Shown here: positions 30,671-40,968 of the stretch, piece by piece | How the letters are laid out: each line of letters opens with the position of its first letter | Position numbering within the stretch: position 1 is the first letter of the stretch | NCBI GenBank assembly: GCA_038734275.1 | Contig: JAVYOO010000008.1 | Location: 29,228-93,227 of the forward strand | DNA from: Archaeoglobaceae archaeon | GTDB lineage: Archaea > Halobacteriota > Archaeoglobi > Archaeoglobales > Archaeoglobaceae | Direction: 5' to 3' | DNA: 64,000 bases | The notes under the pieces: model-generated | Seen by the model: only the letters and a program-made list of their open reading frames with translations | Database searches by the model: none | What the model was told of the DNA's origin: nothing | Position numbers and translations under genes: made by a program

Positions 30671-32271
30671 ACTTATTGGAATTACTGGATAAAATTGAAA
30701 AGGTTGTTGAGAAAAAGGTTAAAGAAAAAGAAGTTTACGATGCTGAAGTTCTTGCAAGGAAGGGCGAAATTGCAATTATCTTCTCTTCTGGGTCGATACC
30801 AACAGGAAGTGTTGTTGCATGGCTTGAAAACGAAATCATCCCATTTGGGTGGGTAATAGACGTCAGAAGAACGAAGAAGGGTTATATTCTTGCGGTAAAG
30901 GAGTTTGAAAGTCTGGAAGGTGAAAGGCTAATTGAGGCCGAAAACCTGCTCGGTATAGCTCTAAGAAAGGAGATTGTAAGCAGAATGGATGAAATTCTCG
31001 ATTTTAAATACTGGAGTGGTGCTAAGAAAGTTCTTCCTCCAGAATGGCTTGATAAATGGCAGAAAGAGTGCTTTTCTGCATCATGCTCTCTTGAAGAAGG
31101 GGAAATCCTTCTTGTAATTGGCCCTCCTGGAACGGGAAAGACTACCTTTATAGTAGAATCTGCAAAAAAGCTTTCCAGAGAGGAGAGAGTATGGATTACT
31201 TCAAACACAAACATAGCAGTTGATAACGTTTTAGAAAAGCTTGAGAAGGCCCTGAGAATTGGACATCCGTCGAAGTTAACCGAAGACGTGAAAAGGCATA
31301 GTGTAGAGGCAAAAATTCTCTCGGGAATAACTTTCGGCGACTACGAAGAACTAGCTACGAGGATCCACAATGCCTATAGAGAGATAGCGAAAATCCAAGA
31401 GGAAATGCTGAACACTGGCAGAATAGCTGTTGGATCGACGATTTTAAAGGGTGCAATGAGCATAATACGAAACTACGAGTTTGATACAGTTTTTATAGAT
31501 GAGGCAAGCAATACCTGCATTTCTTTGGCTTTGTTGGCACTTGAAAGAGCAAAGAAAGCTGTAATCGTTGGTGATCCATATCAGCTTCCACCAGTTTATG
31601 AGATAAATGTGCCAAATGCGGTCAGATTTTCTGCTTTTAATTACCTTTACGAGCTATATGGAAAAAGTCTTTGGTTAAGAAGACATTACAGGTGCAATGC
31701 AGACATCATTGCTTTTTCTGCAAAAGAGATTTACGGAAACCTTGAGATTGACTCAAGATGTTTGGATGTTAAAATTCCGAAAGTTGAGACAAGCATACCT
31801 GAATTGGGCGATCCGGAGAGACCTGTTTTGTTTATAGATTGTGATGGAGAAGAGAAAAAGGTGGGCAGATCAAAGATAAATGAGCTCGAGGCGGAGTTAG
31901 CTTGTCAAATTTGCGACGAGCTTGTGGAGGTAATTGGCGAAGAAGAGATCGGGATAATAACCCCATATTTAAAGCAGAAAGAGCTTATAAAGTCGATTTT
32001 GAACGACTTTGGAGTAAACTGCGAAGTCGCCACTGTGCACAGCTATCAGGGAAGAGAAAAAGAAGTGATAATATATTCGATCACTGCAACACAAAATCTA
32101 TTTTTTGCTTCGGACAAGAAGATCTTCAACGTTGCTCTGACAAGGGCAAGAGGAAAATTCATTGCAATAGGCAATTCAAAGTCCATAAAGAATAAAAATT
32201 TCCTTCTTTCAAAGTTTTTGGATTATGCAAAACAAAAAGGTGGTTACATTTCTGTTAGAAAAGTATTTTAG
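30667..32271 (+). CDS. SF1 helicase, Upf1/Dna2/IGHMBP2-like
   Basis: A 534-residue superfamily 1 helicase. Walker A GPPGTGKTTFIVES is near residue 157, followed by TSNTNIAVDNVLEKL (motif Ia), FIDEASNT (motif II, DEAS), VGDPYQLPPV (motif III), LRRHYRCN (motif IV) and EVATVHSYQGREKEV with ALTRARGKFI (motifs V, VI). This order fits the Upf1-like group acting on RNA or DNA with 5'-3' polarity. The N-terminal 120 residues may be the regulatory beta barrel. It probably shares a transcript with the radical SAM gene. Confidence 0.9.
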   Translation: MNLLELLDKIEKVVEKKVKEKEVYDAEVLARKGEIAIIFSSGSIPTGSVVAWLENEIIPFGWVIDVRRTKKGYILAVKEFESLEGERLIEAENLLGIALRKEIVSRMDEILDFKYWSGAKKVLPPEWLDKWQKECFSASCSLEEGEILLVIGPPGTGKTTFIVESAKKLSREERVWITSNTNIAVDNVLEKLEKALRIGHPSKLTEDVKRHSVEAKILSGITFGDYEELATRIHNAYREIAKIQEEMLNTGRIAVGSTILKGAMSIIRNYEFDTVFIDEASNTCISLALLALERAKKAVIVGDPYQLPPVYEINVPNAVRFSAFNYLYELYGKSLWLRRHYRCNADIIAFSAKEIYGNLEIDSRCLDVKIPKVETSIPELGDPERPVLFIDCDGEEKKVGRSKINELEAELACQICDELVEVIGEEEIGIITPYLKQKELIKSILNDFGVNCEVATVHSYQGREKEVIIYSITATQNLFFASDKKIFNVALTRARGKFIAIGNSKSIKNKNFLLSKFLDYAKQKGGYISVRKVF

Positions 32272-32290
32272 CTTCTAAACTACTTTCTGC

Positions 32291-32806
32291 ATGGTTGTAT
32301 ACAAGGGTATTCAGATTGAGGCGTTGCATGAAGATATCACAAAACTTGAAGTTGATGCGATTGTAAATGCCGCGAATACGCATCTTTACATGGGAGGAGG
32401 TGTTGCAGGGGCTATAAAAAGAGCAGGGGGCAAGGAAATCGAGGAAGAAGCGGTAAAGCAAGGTCCTATAAAGATTGGAACTGCTATTGCAACTTCTGCA
32501 GGAAGGTTGAAAGCGAAATTCGTGATCCACTCTCCAACCATGGAGCTTGACTTTAAAACAGATGAAAATAAAGTCCGTCTTGCGATGATCGCTGCCTTAA
32601 AAAAGGCTGAAGAGCTGAATGTTAGTAGTATAGCATTTCCAGCACTTGGTACCGGGGTTGGAGGGCTTGCAAAAGATCTTGTGGCAAAAATCATGGTTGA
32701 AGAACTTAAAAAGCATATTGATCGTGGAACTAAGCTTAAAAAAATTATTCTCGCCGATATAAATGAAGAACAGGTTGGATTTTTAAAAAAGAGCTTGGTG
32801 AGCTGA
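32291..32806 (+). CDS. Macro-domain ADP-ribose-binding protein
   Basis: A 171-residue stand-alone macro domain. DITKLEVDAIVNAANTHLYMG and GGGVAGAIKRAGG bind the distal ribose and diphosphate, and IAFPALGTGVGGL is the second phosphate loop. Macro domains bind or hydrolyse ADP-ribose derivatives; the family includes the well-studied A. fulgidus protein AF1521, to which this one is similar but shorter. It is followed after one base by the FAH-family gene. Confidence 0.93.
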   Translation: MVVYKGIQIEALHEDITKLEVDAIVNAANTHLYMGGGVAGAIKRAGGKEIEEEAVKQGPIKIGTAIATSAGRLKAKFVIHSPTMELDFKTDENKVRLAMIAALKKAEELNVSSIAFPALGTGVGGLAKDLVAKIMVEELKKHIDRGTKLKKIILADINEEQVGFLKKSLVS

Positions 32807-32807
32807 A

Positions 32808-33548
32808 ATGATCGGAAGATTTCTGGTTAATGGGAAAATTTATCAGGGAAATTTTGAGTTAAAGAAGGGGAGAGTGATCTTTGATTCAGTCGAGTTTCCA
32901 ATTGATTGCGTAAAGTTCCTGCCACCGGTTATTCCAAGCAAGATCATTGCGGTTGGGCTGAATTACGTTGATCATGCAGAAGAGCTTGGGATGCCAATTC
33001 CAGAAGAACCGATCATTTTTATGAAACCTCCAAGTGCAGTAGTCGGTGATGGGGATCCAATCCTGATTCCAAGGCTATCAAACAGGGTTGATTACGAAGG
33101 GGAGCTTGCAATCGTGATTGCAAGGCGATGCAAAAACGTGGCAAGGGAAAAAGCAAGGGATTTCATTCTTGGCTACACCTGTTTCAACGATGTAACTGCT
33201 AGAGATCTGCAAGCTAAAGATGGACAGTGGACAAGGGCTAAAAGCTTCGACACTTTCGCTCCGCTCGGGCCATACATAGTCGAACTCGACGATCCCAGAG
33301 AGCTGAAGATTGAAACAAGAGTAAATGGAGAGGTTAAGCAGAGATCGAGCACTTCAAAAATGATTTTCGACGCTTTTAGCCTTTTGGAGTTCATATCATC
33401 GATAATGACCCTTGAAGCGGGTGACATTATAGCTACTGGAACCCCAGCCGGAGTTGGAACGCTGAGAGCTGGTGATGTGGTAGAAGTTGAGATTGAAAAA
33501 ATCGGAATTCTCAGGAATCCAGTTGTGAGTAGTTCAACTGAAGTATAG
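32808..33548 (+). CDS. Fumarylacetoacetate hydrolase-family protein
   Basis: A 246-residue enzyme of the FAH fold. IIAVGLNYVDHAEELG, FMKPPSAVVG and the metal-ligand segment VDYEGELAIVIARRC (near residue 98) are followed by TCFNDVTARDLQ, KSFDTFAPLGP and GDIIATGTPAGVG. Members cleave or isomerise acylpyruvates and related 2-oxo acids using magnesium; the particular substrate is not determined. It is the last gene of the unit before tRNA-Ile. Confidence 0.92.
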   Translation: MIGRFLVNGKIYQGNFELKKGRVIFDSVEFPIDCVKFLPPVIPSKIIAVGLNYVDHAEELGMPIPEEPIIFMKPPSAVVGDGDPILIPRLSNRVDYEGELAIVIARRCKNVAREKARDFILGYTCFNDVTARDLQAKDGQWTRAKSFDTFAPLGPYIVELDDPRELKIETRVNGEVKQRSSTSKMIFDAFSLLEFISSIMTLEAGDIIATGTPAGVGTLRAGDVVEVEIEKIGILRNPVVSSSTEV

Positions 33549-33645
33549 ATATTGAGCATTGCGAAAATAACTTAAAGGATCAATACGAAAAACTAATAAA
33601 CACCAATCTTTTAAGATTACCAGAAACTGATACTGTGGATTTGAA

Positions 33646-33720
33646 GGGTCCGTGGCTCAGCCTGGTTAGAGCGTTCGCCTGATAAGCGAAAGGTCCGGGG
33701 TTCAAACCCCCGCGGACCCA
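33646..33720 (+). tRNA. tRNA-Ile (GAT)
   Basis: Acceptor GGGTCCG/CGGACCC with A73, anticodon stem TTCGC/GCGAA and loop CTGATAA with anticodon GAT, T arm CGGGG-TTCAAAC-CCCCG. There is no intron and no encoded CCA. Confidence 0.96.
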
Positions 33721-33859
33721 TTTCTGTTTTTGAAACGAGAACGAAGGCTGGCTGGATTTGGTCTCTGAAGCTTTTAACGATCTGATCTATAATAGCTAAT
33801 TCTAGTTTCTTTATTATTAACCGAAAAGTTTTAATAATTTGAAAATATTGATCTCACAC

Positions 33860-34399
33860 ATGGCAATATCCACAGTTAGAGGCTACGGTCTTGTCGGTAG
33901 CATCATGGTGCTTTTTGACCTTTATCTGGGATATCTGGGCATCGGGAGAACTGGCTTGATTGCAGTGTTGGGACTTGTGTTTTTGCTGATGGGAGTTAGA
34001 GAAATAGCTAATGAAGCAAATTATCCAAAAATATTCAGAAATTACCTGATATTCTTCATCTTTACAACGCTATTCTTCATATTTCAGCTTTTCACGCTGA
34101 ATGTGGTTTTTCTTTGGATCTTGTTATTGATAGGGGCGGTATTCCTCAGAATGAGTTTTAATAAAATCGCTGACAGTTCTGGTATTACAATGTTTAAGCA
34201 CTCAGCCCTGATTTACCTTGTTGGTGCGGTATTGTTCATCGTTTTTGTCGGACTACTCTTACTGCCAATTGCTCTTGCATTGCAAGCAATTGCCTTCTAT
34301 AGCCTTCCAGACGCAATTGAGCAGATCCGCGAAGAATACGCCGAAGATTTTGAGGAAGAAATCATACCTGAAGGGTCTCCCGAAGAAAAAGGTCTTTAA
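33860..34399 (+). CDS. DUF996 membrane protein
   Basis: A 179-residue membrane protein with about five hydrophobic segments and an acidic C-terminal tail (EEYAEDFEEEIIPEG). The repeated YLGYLGIGRTGLIAVLGLVF and LLPIALALQAIAFYSLP stretches resemble archaeal DUF996 proteins, which are uncharacterised. I use the ATG at 33860 (MAISTVRGYG). A TATA-like TTTTAATAATT sits about 25 bases upstream, so the message is probably leaderless; the frame is open seven codons further. Confidence 0.75.
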   Translation: MAISTVRGYGLVGSIMVLFDLYLGYLGIGRTGLIAVLGLVFLLMGVREIANEANYPKIFRNYLIFFIFTTLFFIFQLFTLNVVFLWILLLIGAVFLRMSFNKIADSSGITMFKHSALIYLVGAVLFIVFVGLLLLPIALALQAIAFYSLPDAIEQIREEYAEDFEEEIIPEGSPEEKGL

Positions 34400-34424
34400 T
34401 ACAAAATCTTGGTTTATTTTAAAA

Positions 34425-34838
34425 TTAAAGTTTTTTAATTTTAACTTCAGAATCTGATTTTTCTAAAATTCTCCTGAGATAGCTCCATCTATCCTCTTCT
34501 TGAACGATAGAAGGCTTTTTCTTTGATCTCCTTTTTTCAATTCTTCCGTATGAAGCTCCATAATCCGCAAGACTCATCCATATTCTCTTGCTTTTAACCC
34601 CACTGCGAATTTTCTGGGCTTTTTTGTGCTTCTCGATATTTTTACTTATGATTAAAGATAAAATTAAGCATATTGCAGTGAAAAATACTGGGATCTCCCA
34701 AAATATGCCAGAGAAGAAAAAAAGAATTACAAGAGTAGGGAATACGATACATCCGAATAAGACGACAGTTATGAAAGCCATGATGAGCATAGAGTTCTCA
34801 GTGGAATCTTCCATGTCGCTACTTTTGTGATTAAGCAT
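34425..34838 (-). CDS. Membrane protein of unknown function
   Basis: A 137-residue protein with two adjacent transmembrane segments (about residues 18-42 and 48-68). A strongly basic cytoplasmic tail of some 65 residues (KNIEKHKKAQKIRSG, EKRRSKKKPS) follows. I recognise no family. The start may be the ATG at 34838 or the one at 34814 (MEDSTENS). It is convergent with the DUF996 gene and divergent from pyrK. Confidence 0.55.
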   Translation of the reverse strand: MLNHKSSDMEDSTENSMLIMAFITVVLFGCIVFPTLVILFFFSGIFWEIPVFFTAICLILSLIISKNIEKHKKAQKIRSGVKSKRIWMSLADYGASYGRIEKRRSKKKPSIVQEEDRWSYLRRILEKSDSEVKIKKL

Positions 34839-34910
34839 ATATTTTTTGCGTGATCCCCAAACAGAGCCTTACATCCAAAAATTTTTAAGTAAATATAGGC
34901 AATTCCAACC

Positions 34911-35621
34911 ATGTTCATGGTTGAAGTTACTAAAGTTGTGAAGCATTCAGATAATATAGCCACAATCTACTTCAACAAGAAGATTAACTCTTATCCCGGG
35001 CAATTTGTAATGCTTAACCTTCTTGGCTATGAAGAAATTCCTCTCAGTCTGTCTTCTCCGAATTCTGTCACGGTAAAGGCGGTCGGAGAAACAACAAGAG
35101 CAATCGTCGAAGGAAATTTTGGATTTGTGGGGATAAGGGGGGCATTCGGAAAACCATTTTCAATCTCGGATAATGCTTTGCTCATAGCAGGGGGGATTGG
35201 AATAGCCCCACTGAAGTTTCTTCACGACTTTCTCCTGAATATGGGTTATAATGTAGACGTTATCTATGGTGCAAAAAATGCTGAAGAGCTTATATGGGTA
35301 GATGATTTGAAAAATGCTATTTTTGCAAGTGAAGACGGCAGTTTTGGATTTAAGGGAACCGTTTTGGATTTATTAAAGGAGGTCGATTTTAAGGAATACA
35401 ATCGGATTTACTGCTGTGGAAAAGAGGAGATGATGAGAAAAGTTTACAAGTTATTAAAATCAGAAAATTGTCTGCATAAGGCAGAATTCTCTCTTGAAAG
35501 ATTTATGCGTTGTGGCATTGGTGTTTGTGGATCTTGTGTTCTTAAGAATGGATTTAGGGTATGCAGAGATGGACCTGTTTTTAAAGCTCATTCTCTGAAA
35601 GATATTTTTGAGGAAGTGTAG
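34911..35621 (+). CDS. pyrK: Dihydroorotate dehydrogenase electron-transfer subunit
   Basis: PyrK carries FAD and a [2Fe-2S] cluster and passes electrons from dihydroorotate dehydrogenase (PyrD) to NAD. The 236-residue protein shows the FAD segment IPLSLSSP (near residue 43), AGGIGIAPLKFL (near 94) and the cluster ligands CGIGVCGSCVLKNGFRVCRDG (near 200-220; cysteines C-x4-C-x2-C-x9-C). A TATA-like ATTTTTAAG lies some 25 bases upstream. PyrD is not in the window. Confidence 0.9.
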   Translation: MFMVEVTKVVKHSDNIATIYFNKKINSYPGQFVMLNLLGYEEIPLSLSSPNSVTVKAVGETTRAIVEGNFGFVGIRGAFGKPFSISDNALLIAGGIGIAPLKFLHDFLLNMGYNVDVIYGAKNAEELIWVDDLKNAIFASEDGSFGFKGTVLDLLKEVDFKEYNRIYCCGKEEMMRKVYKLLKSENCLHKAEFSLERFMRCGIGVCGSCVLKNGFRVCRDGPVFKAHSLKDIFEEV

Positions 35622-35663
35622 TCCAGTCATCAAGCTTTTAAATCTGACTGATATCGGTTTTTT

Positions 35664-36638
35664 GTGAAGCTTGAAAAATTCTTTGTGCTTGAAGAAATTG
35701 AGCCGGATGAAAGATATGGCTGTCATCCCTCAAGACGAAGCATTGAGGAGCACATAAAAAAAGGATTTGTATGTATAGATAAACCAATGGGGCCTACGAG
35801 TCATGAAGTTGTAGTATGGGTTAGAAAAATTCTTCAAGTGGATAAAACTGGCCACGCTGGGACTTTGGACCCAAGAGTCACTGGTGTGCTGCCAATCTTC
35901 ATAGAGACTGCTACAAAACTCGTTAAATTCCTTCAGGAGTCTGGAAAAGAATACGTCTGCTTGATGAGACTTCATGGAGAAGTAAAAGAAGAAAAAATAA
36001 GAGAAGTTTTTAGGCTTTTTACAGGAAAAATCTTCCAAAAACCACCTCTTAAATCTGCTGTAAAAAAACAATTGAGGATCAGAGAAATTTACAGCATGGA
36101 AATCCTTGAGATTTCTGGTCGAGATATCCTTTTTAAGGTATCAACAGAGTCTGGAACCTATATTAGGAAACTTTGCAAGGATATGGGTGAAGTTCTTGGT
36201 GTTGGTGCACATATGCAGGAGCTAAGGCGAACCAAGACCGGCAAATTCACAGAAGAGGATTGCTACACGCTCCACGATCTTTTAGATGCTTTTATATTTT
36301 GGAGAGAAGATGGTGAAGAGAAATACTTAAGAGAGATTGTAAAACCCATGGAATTAGCAGTTGCGGATTTACCCAAAATAGTGATCAAAGACACTGCAGT
36401 TGATGCCATTTGTCATGGGGCGAATCTTTCGATAAAGGGTGTGGCGTATATAGAGAAGAACATAAAAGAGGGAGATATAGTTGCAATTTTCACTGCAAAG
36501 GAAGAACTTGTAGCTCTTGGAAGAGCCTTAATGTCTGCAGAAAAAATGGTTGAATTAAAGAAGGGCTTTATAGTGGATGTTGAAAGAGTCGTGATGGACC
36601 GCGGAGTTTACCCAAGTGTATGGAAAAGCTCTCAGTAG
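35664..36638 (+). CDS. cbf5: Cbf5 tRNA/rRNA pseudouridine synthase
   Basis: Cbf5 is the catalytic subunit of H/ACA ribonucleoproteins. It also makes pseudouridine 55 in tRNA. The catalytic aspartate is in GHAGTLDPRVTGVLP near residue 73; FIDKPMGPTS-like text (VCIDKPMGPTSHEVV) precedes it. A C-terminal PUA domain begins near residue 240 (PKIVIKDTAVDAICHGANLS). The start is GTG at 35664. It overlaps the SPOUT methyltransferase gene by 19 bases, making it the probable first gene of the ribosomal operon. Confidence 0.95.
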   Translation: MKLEKFFVLEEIEPDERYGCHPSRRSIEEHIKKGFVCIDKPMGPTSHEVVVWVRKILQVDKTGHAGTLDPRVTGVLPIFIETATKLVKFLQESGKEYVCLMRLHGEVKEEKIREVFRLFTGKIFQKPPLKSAVKKQLRIREIYSMEILEISGRDILFKVSTESGTYIRKLCKDMGEVLGVGAHMQELRRTKTGKFTEEDCYTLHDLLDAFIFWREDGEEKYLREIVKPMELAVADLPKIVIKDTAVDAICHGANLSIKGVAYIEKNIKEGDIVAIFTAKEELVALGRALMSAEKMVELKKGFIVDVERVVMDRGVYPSVWKSSQ

Positions 36639-37393
36639 CCATACCTTCTTCTGCTCTTATAAACGAGACCGATGAAAAAATAAAGACATACAAGGTCGGA
36701 ATAATTGGTAGAGCCCTTGCGATATTTAGAGTGGAAGAAGTTTTGATTTATAGGGATCCGATTCTTGACGAGACAGCTTTTATAAAAGAGATCCTGGAAT
36801 ATCTCGAAACCCCACAGTATCTTAGAAAAGAGCTGGTTCCGTTAAGTGAAAATCTCAGATTCGTGGGGGTAATACCCCCACTGGCGATTCCATCTCATAA
36901 GTCGAAACATTTAAAAATCGGTGAGTTGAGGGAAGGGGTCGTAAAAAGGGTGGCTCCTGACGGAACGCGATGGGTGGATATAGGTGTTGAGGCCCTTGCG
37001 CCTTTGAGATCTCAAGATCCAAAAGGCGCACGCGTCACCGTCAGGGTTGTTTCGAAGTCCCCGTTGCTCGTCGAGAAGGCGGAAGCGGATGAATACTGGG
37101 GGTATAAGGTAAGATCCGCAGAACTTGAAGATGTGCTGAAGAGGAAGGATGCGATCGTAACCTCTCGGAAAGGGAAAATTCCCAAACCAGAAGAGATTAG
37201 AAAAGGCACCTTTGTCTTCGGTAATCCGAAGGAAGGTGTCTTCGAAATAATGAGGAGGATGGGTATAGATATGGTAGTCGAAGCATGGAACACGATCCCG
37301 ATGCAGGGGGTAAGGACTGTTCGATTAGAGGAAGCTATATTTAGCACTCTTGCAATTGTCAATTTCTTCTCCTACTGGGGTGATTCGAGATGA
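36620..37393 (+). CDS. SPOUT RNA methyltransferase (COG2106, C9orf114-like)
   Basis: A 257-residue protein: N-terminal [21 protein letters not shown], a central barrel-like insertion ([18 protein letters not shown]) and a C-terminal knot region ([20 protein letters not shown]) with the SAM-binding SPOUT fold. The family makes N3-methyluridine-type or related changes in rRNA; the target base is inferred only by family. Such genes often precede rpl3 in archaea, as here, with an ATGA overlap. Confidence 0.86.
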   Translation: MEKLSVAIPSSALINETDEKIKTYKVGIIGRALAIFRVEEVLIYRDPILDETAFIKEILEYLETPQYLRKELVPLSENLRFVGVIPPLAIPSHKSKHLKIGELREGVVKRVAPDGTRWVDIGVEALAPLRSQDPKGARVTVRVVSKSPLLVEKAEADEYWGYKVRSAELEDVLKRKDAIVTSRKGKIPKPEEIRKGTFVFGNPKEGVFEIMRRMGIDMVVEAWNTIPMQGVRTVRLEEAIFSTLAIVNFFSYWGDSR

Positions 37394-38376
37394 AAGAGCA
37401 TAGACCAAAGCGTGGTTCTTTAGCGTTCTCTCCGAGAAAGAGGGCAAAGAGGATTATTCCAAGAATTAGAAGCTGGCCAGAATGCAACGAAGTTCGGCTA
37501 CAGGGATTTGCGGGCTACAAGGCAGGAATGACGCACGTAGTAATGATTGACGACAGAAAGAACTCTTTGACTTATGGAGAAGAGATTATAATTCCCGTTA
37601 CAGTCATCGAGACACCTCCCATGAAAATTGCAGGAATTAGAGTTTACAAGGAGACGCAGTATGGTTTAAAGATCCTAAAAGAAGTCTGGGCAAATGGACT
37701 TGATCCGTTTTTGGATCGAAGAGTAAAGATTCCCAAAAAATCTCCTGAAATCGATGCTTTGCGGGGAATTGAAGGAGACGAAGTTAGAGTTTTAACTTAC
37801 ACCCAACCTTACCTACTCACAGGCGTGCCAAAAAAAGTGCCAGATCTGATGGAGCAAAGAGTTGGCGGAAAATTTGAGGAAGCCTTAGAGTATGCAATAT
37901 CCAAGCTGGGTAAGGAAGTGACAGTTTCTGAAGTATTCAAAGAAGGCAGTATCGTGGACGTAAGTGCGATAACGAAGGGGAAGGGGTTTGAAGGAGTGGT
38001 TAAGAGATGGGGAGTTATAACCATGAATGCGAAGCATGCAAGAAGCAGTAAAGGCAGAAGAGTCGGAACGCTTGGTCCTTGGACTCCGCACAGGATAAGG
38101 TGGACTGTTCCACAGTATGGACAGATGGGTTTTCATCAGAGACTTGAGTTCAACAAGAGAATTATAAAGATTGGAAATAATGGAGAAGAAATAACTCCCA
38201 AAGGTGGTTTTCCACATTATGGAGTTGTAAGAGGGAATTATGTTCTAATTTCAGGAACTGTGCCGGGCACTGTAAAGAGACTTGTCAGAATAAGAGATGC
38301 AATCAGACCACCAAAAGCGGAGTTTACTGGTGTAAATCTGGTTTATGTAAGCACGAGTTCCAAGCAGGGGAAGTGA
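37390..38376 (+). CDS. rpl3: Ribosomal protein uL3
   Basis: The first ribosomal gene of the cluster, 328 residues, with archaeal length. [18 protein letters not shown] at the start, GYKAGMTHV near residue 43, and the [19 protein letters not shown] and [18 protein letters not shown] segments that reach the peptidyl transferase centre are typical. It binds 23S rRNA early in assembly. The preceding gene overlaps it by four bases. Confidence 0.98.
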   Translation: MKEHRPKRGSLAFSPRKRAKRIIPRIRSWPECNEVRLQGFAGYKAGMTHVVMIDDRKNSLTYGEEIIIPVTVIETPPMKIAGIRVYKETQYGLKILKEVWANGLDPFLDRRVKIPKKSPEIDALRGIEGDEVRVLTYTQPYLLTGVPKKVPDLMEQRVGGKFEEALEYAISKLGKEVTVSEVFKEGSIVDVSAITKGKGFEGVVKRWGVITMNAKHARSSKGRRVGTLGPWTPHRIRWTVPQYGQMGFHQRLEFNKRIIKIGNNGEEITPKGGFPHYGVVRGNYVLISGTVPGTVKRLVRIRDAIRPPKAEFTGVNLVYVSTSSKQGK

Positions 38377-38377
38377 T

Positions 38378-39136
38378 ATGAAGGCCAGCGTTTTAAATCT
38401 AAAAGGAGAAATTGTAGAAGAGATTGACTTGCCTGAGTTCTTCGAAGAGGAATTTAGACCGGATATCATTAAGAAGGCAGTGCTCTCAATTCAATCCCAT
38501 CGCAGGCAACCTTACGGACCAAATCCGTTGAGTGGCGTTAATTATGCATGGGAGAACTGGGGTCCGGGGCATGGATATGCGAGAGTTCCGAGATGGAAGC
38601 TCGGTTTAAGAGCAGTCGTTGTTCCACAGGCTGTAGGTGGAAGAGAAGCTCATCCACCCAAGGTTCAGAAAAAGTGGGGAGAGAAGATCAATAAGAAGGA
38701 AATGAGAAAAGCTCTTCGATCCGCGATTTCTGCTACTGCTATTGAGGAAATCGTTCGTGCAAGAAATCATGTCTTTGAAGGAAAACTTCCAAAAATTGTA
38801 GTTGATGAGTTTGAATCTTTAAGCAAAACAAAAGACGTAGTCGCAGTTTTGAAGGCCATCGGGGTTTATGGCGACGTGGAGAGAGCCAAAGAGAGGAAAA
38901 GACAGAGAGCAGGGCTTGGGAAGATGCGTGGTAGAAGATATGTGGCAAAAAAGAGCATTTTAATTGTGGTTGGTGAAGATAAAGGGATATTGAAATCTGC
39001 AAAAAGTCTGCCAGGTGTCGATGCTGTGTTGGCAAAGGATCTCAATGTTGAATTGCTTGCTCCAGGTTGTCATCCCGGAAGACTTGTGGTCTGGACCAAA
39101 TCCGCTATAAAAGTTCTGGGTGAGAGATTATGCTGA
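38378..39136 (+). CDS. rpl4: Ribosomal protein uL4
   Basis: A 252-residue uL4. The N-terminal domain contains [19 protein letters not shown]. The extended loop [20 protein letters not shown] lines the exit tunnel. The C-terminal half ([31 protein letters not shown]) is the archaeal form. It overlaps rpl23 by seven bases. Confidence 0.98.
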   Translation: MKASVLNLKGEIVEEIDLPEFFEEEFRPDIIKKAVLSIQSHRRQPYGPNPLSGVNYAWENWGPGHGYARVPRWKLGLRAVVVPQAVGGREAHPPKVQKKWGEKINKKEMRKALRSAISATAIEEIVRARNHVFEGKLPKIVVDEFESLSKTKDVVAVLKAIGVYGDVERAKERKRQRAGLGKMRGRRYVAKKSILIVVGEDKGILKSAKSLPGVDAVLAKDLNVELLAPGCHPGRLVVWTKSAIKVLGERLC

Positions 39137-39375
39137 TAAAGCATTTTCTTGTTACTGAAAAAACAACATCAGAGCTGGAAAAAAATGTGCTAACTGCAAT
39201 TGTAGATTTAAGGGCAAAAAAGAAGGATATTAAGAAGGAGATCGAAAAACTTTTTGGAGTTGAAGTTGAAAGAGTGAACACACTAATCACTCCAAAAGGT
39301 GAGAAGAAGGCTTACATAAAACTAAAGCCAGATTATTCGGCAGAAGAAATACTTTCAAAATTGGGCGTGTTCTGA
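39130..39375 (+). CDS. rpl23: Ribosomal protein uL23
   Basis: An 81-residue uL23, which sits at the tunnel exit and binds the signal recognition particle. [14 protein letters not shown] and [20 protein letters not shown] are the family motifs. Archaeal uL23 lacks the long N-terminal tail of eukaryotes, as here. Confidence 0.97.
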   Translation: MLIKHFLVTEKTTSELEKNVLTAIVDLRAKKKDIKKEIEKLFGVEVERVNTLITPKGEKKAYIKLKPDYSAEEILSKLGVF

Positions 39376-39384
39376 GGTGAGGGT

Positions 39385-40098
39385 ATGGGCAAACGCATAA
39401 TATCCCAAAATCGCGGAAAAGGAACTCCAACTTACACTGCCCCATCGCACAAATACAAGGCAGATATAAAGCACATTCCGTTCAAAGACGAAACCATTGC
39501 AGCTAAAGTTGTGGATATAGTTCACGATCCTGTTAGAAACGGCCCAATTGCACTTGTCAGGCTACCGGATGGTAAAGAGCAATACGTGCTTGCAGTTGAG
39601 GGAATCGGAACTGGTGACTGGATTTACTTTGGAGCAAACGTGGAGATCTCACCAGGTAATTCGACATACCTTAAGAATATCCCTGAAGGAACTCCGATTT
39701 GCAACATTGAAGCAAAGCCTGGAGATTTGGGGAGGTTTGTAAGAGCAGGTGGAACTTTCGCTTTGGTGCTATCAAGGGAGGAAGACAAGGTTCTTGTTCA
39801 AATGCCTTCGGGCAAACTTAAGTGGTTCCATCCAATGTGCAGGGCCACTATAGGTGTTGTTGCGGGCAGTGGTAGAGTTGACAAGCCATTCGTCAAGGCG
39901 GGTAAGAAGTTCCACAAAATGAAGAGCAAAGCTGGAAAATGGCCAAGAGTGCGTGGAGTTGCAATGTGTGCAGTTTATCATCCATTTGGCGGTGGAAAGC
40001 ATCAGCATGTAGGCAGGCCAAAGACTGTGAGCAGAAATGCCCCTCCAGGGAGAAAAGTTGGAAGTATAGCTGCCCGTCGCACGGGAATAAGGAGGTGA
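39385..40098 (+). CDS. rpl2: Ribosomal protein uL2
   Basis: A 237-residue uL2, needed for peptidyl transfer and subunit association. [20 protein letters not shown] opens the protein. [20 protein letters not shown] and the C-terminal [19 protein letters not shown], with the conserved histidine near the active centre, are all present. A GAGGTGAGGGT ribosome binding site is upstream. Confidence 0.98.
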   Translation: MGKRIISQNRGKGTPTYTAPSHKYKADIKHIPFKDETIAAKVVDIVHDPVRNGPIALVRLPDGKEQYVLAVEGIGTGDWIYFGANVEISPGNSTYLKNIPEGTPICNIEAKPGDLGRFVRAGGTFALVLSREEDKVLVQMPSGKLKWFHPMCRATIGVVAGSGRVDKPFVKAGKKFHKMKSKAGKWPRVRGVAMCAVYHPFGGGKHQHVGRPKTVSRNAPPGRKVGSIAARRTGIRR

Positions 40099-40102
40099 TT
40101 TC

Positions 40103-40504
40103 ATGGCTCTTAAGAGTAAAGTTGTAAGAACCAAGGAGTTCGCATATCGTGGTTATACATTTGAAGAGATTCAGAAAATGTCGCTTGAAGAATTCATGAA
40201 GCTAATTCCTTCAAGAGAGAGGAGAAAACTGAAGAGAGGTCTTACAGAGCAGGAGGAGATACTACTCAGAAAACTTAGAAAAAAGGGGACTGCGAGAACA
40301 CACTGCAGAGACATGGTAATACTTCCAGAAATGGTGGGCAAAGTAGTTTTTGTTCACAACGGCAAGGATTTCGTGAGGGTAGAGATAAAACCAGAAATGA
40401 TCGGTCATAGGCTTGGAGAATTTGCCCAGACAAGAAGGTTTGAGAAACACAGCGGTCCTGGAGTTGGTGCAACGAGAAGCAGTAAGTTCGTTCCGCTGAA
40501 GTGA
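40103..40504 (+). CDS. rps19: Ribosomal protein uS19
   Basis: A 133-residue uS19 of the small-subunit head. The N-terminal archaeal extension ([20 protein letters not shown]) precedes the conserved [20 protein letters not shown] and [20 protein letters not shown] segments. AGGAGGTGATTTC is a strong ribosome binding site. Confidence 0.98.
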   Translation: MALKSKVVRTKEFAYRGYTFEEIQKMSLEEFMKLIPSRERRKLKRGLTEQEEILLRKLRKKGTARTHCRDMVILPEMVGKVVFVHNGKDFVRVEIKPEMIGHRLGEFAQTRRFEKHSGPGVGATRSSKFVPLK

Positions 40505-40509
40505 TGGGT

Positions 40510-40968
40510 ATGGCAAGAATAAAATACTCCTACCAGCCCCAAGATGAAACAAAAGCTGTTAGAGCGATGGGATACGAAGTACCCATGAGCTTTAAAAAAG
40601 CAATGGAAATCTGCAGAGCTTTAAAGGGAAAGAAGGTGCCCCAGGCGATAAAGTTTTTAGAAAATGTAATTGAACTCAAGGTTCCTGTGCCCATGAAAAA
40701 GCACAAGAAGAAAGTCGCTCATAAAAACATTCCCGGCTGGTATGCGGGAAGGTACCCCCAGAAAACGGCAAAAGAGATTCTTAAAGTCCTAAACAACTTA
40801 AAGGCAAATGCAGAGTATAAGGGTCTGAAGCCAGAGGAGCTGACAATTGTTCATGCACAGGCTAAGAAGGGTAGAGCGATAAAGAGATACGTTCCAAGAG
40901 CTTTTGGAAGAGCGGTTCCAAAAGTAAAACAGCTGACTACTGTTGAATTTGTAGCCGAGGTGAGATGA
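40510..40968 (+). CDS. rpl22: Ribosomal protein uL22
   Basis: A 152-residue uL22. MARIKYSYQPQDETKAVRAMG is the archaeal start. The loop that reaches the exit tunnel follows KHKKKVAHKN, and the conserved end is VPRAFGRAVPKVKQLTTVE. I use the ATG at 40510; ATG 40504, overlapping the uS19 stop, is also possible. Confidence 0.96.
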   Translation: MARIKYSYQPQDETKAVRAMGYEVPMSFKKAMEICRALKGKKVPQAIKFLENVIELKVPVPMKKHKKKVAHKNIPGWYAGRYPQKTAKEILKVLNNLKANAEYKGLKPEELTIVHAQAKKGRAIKRYVPRAFGRAVPKVKQLTTVEFVAEVR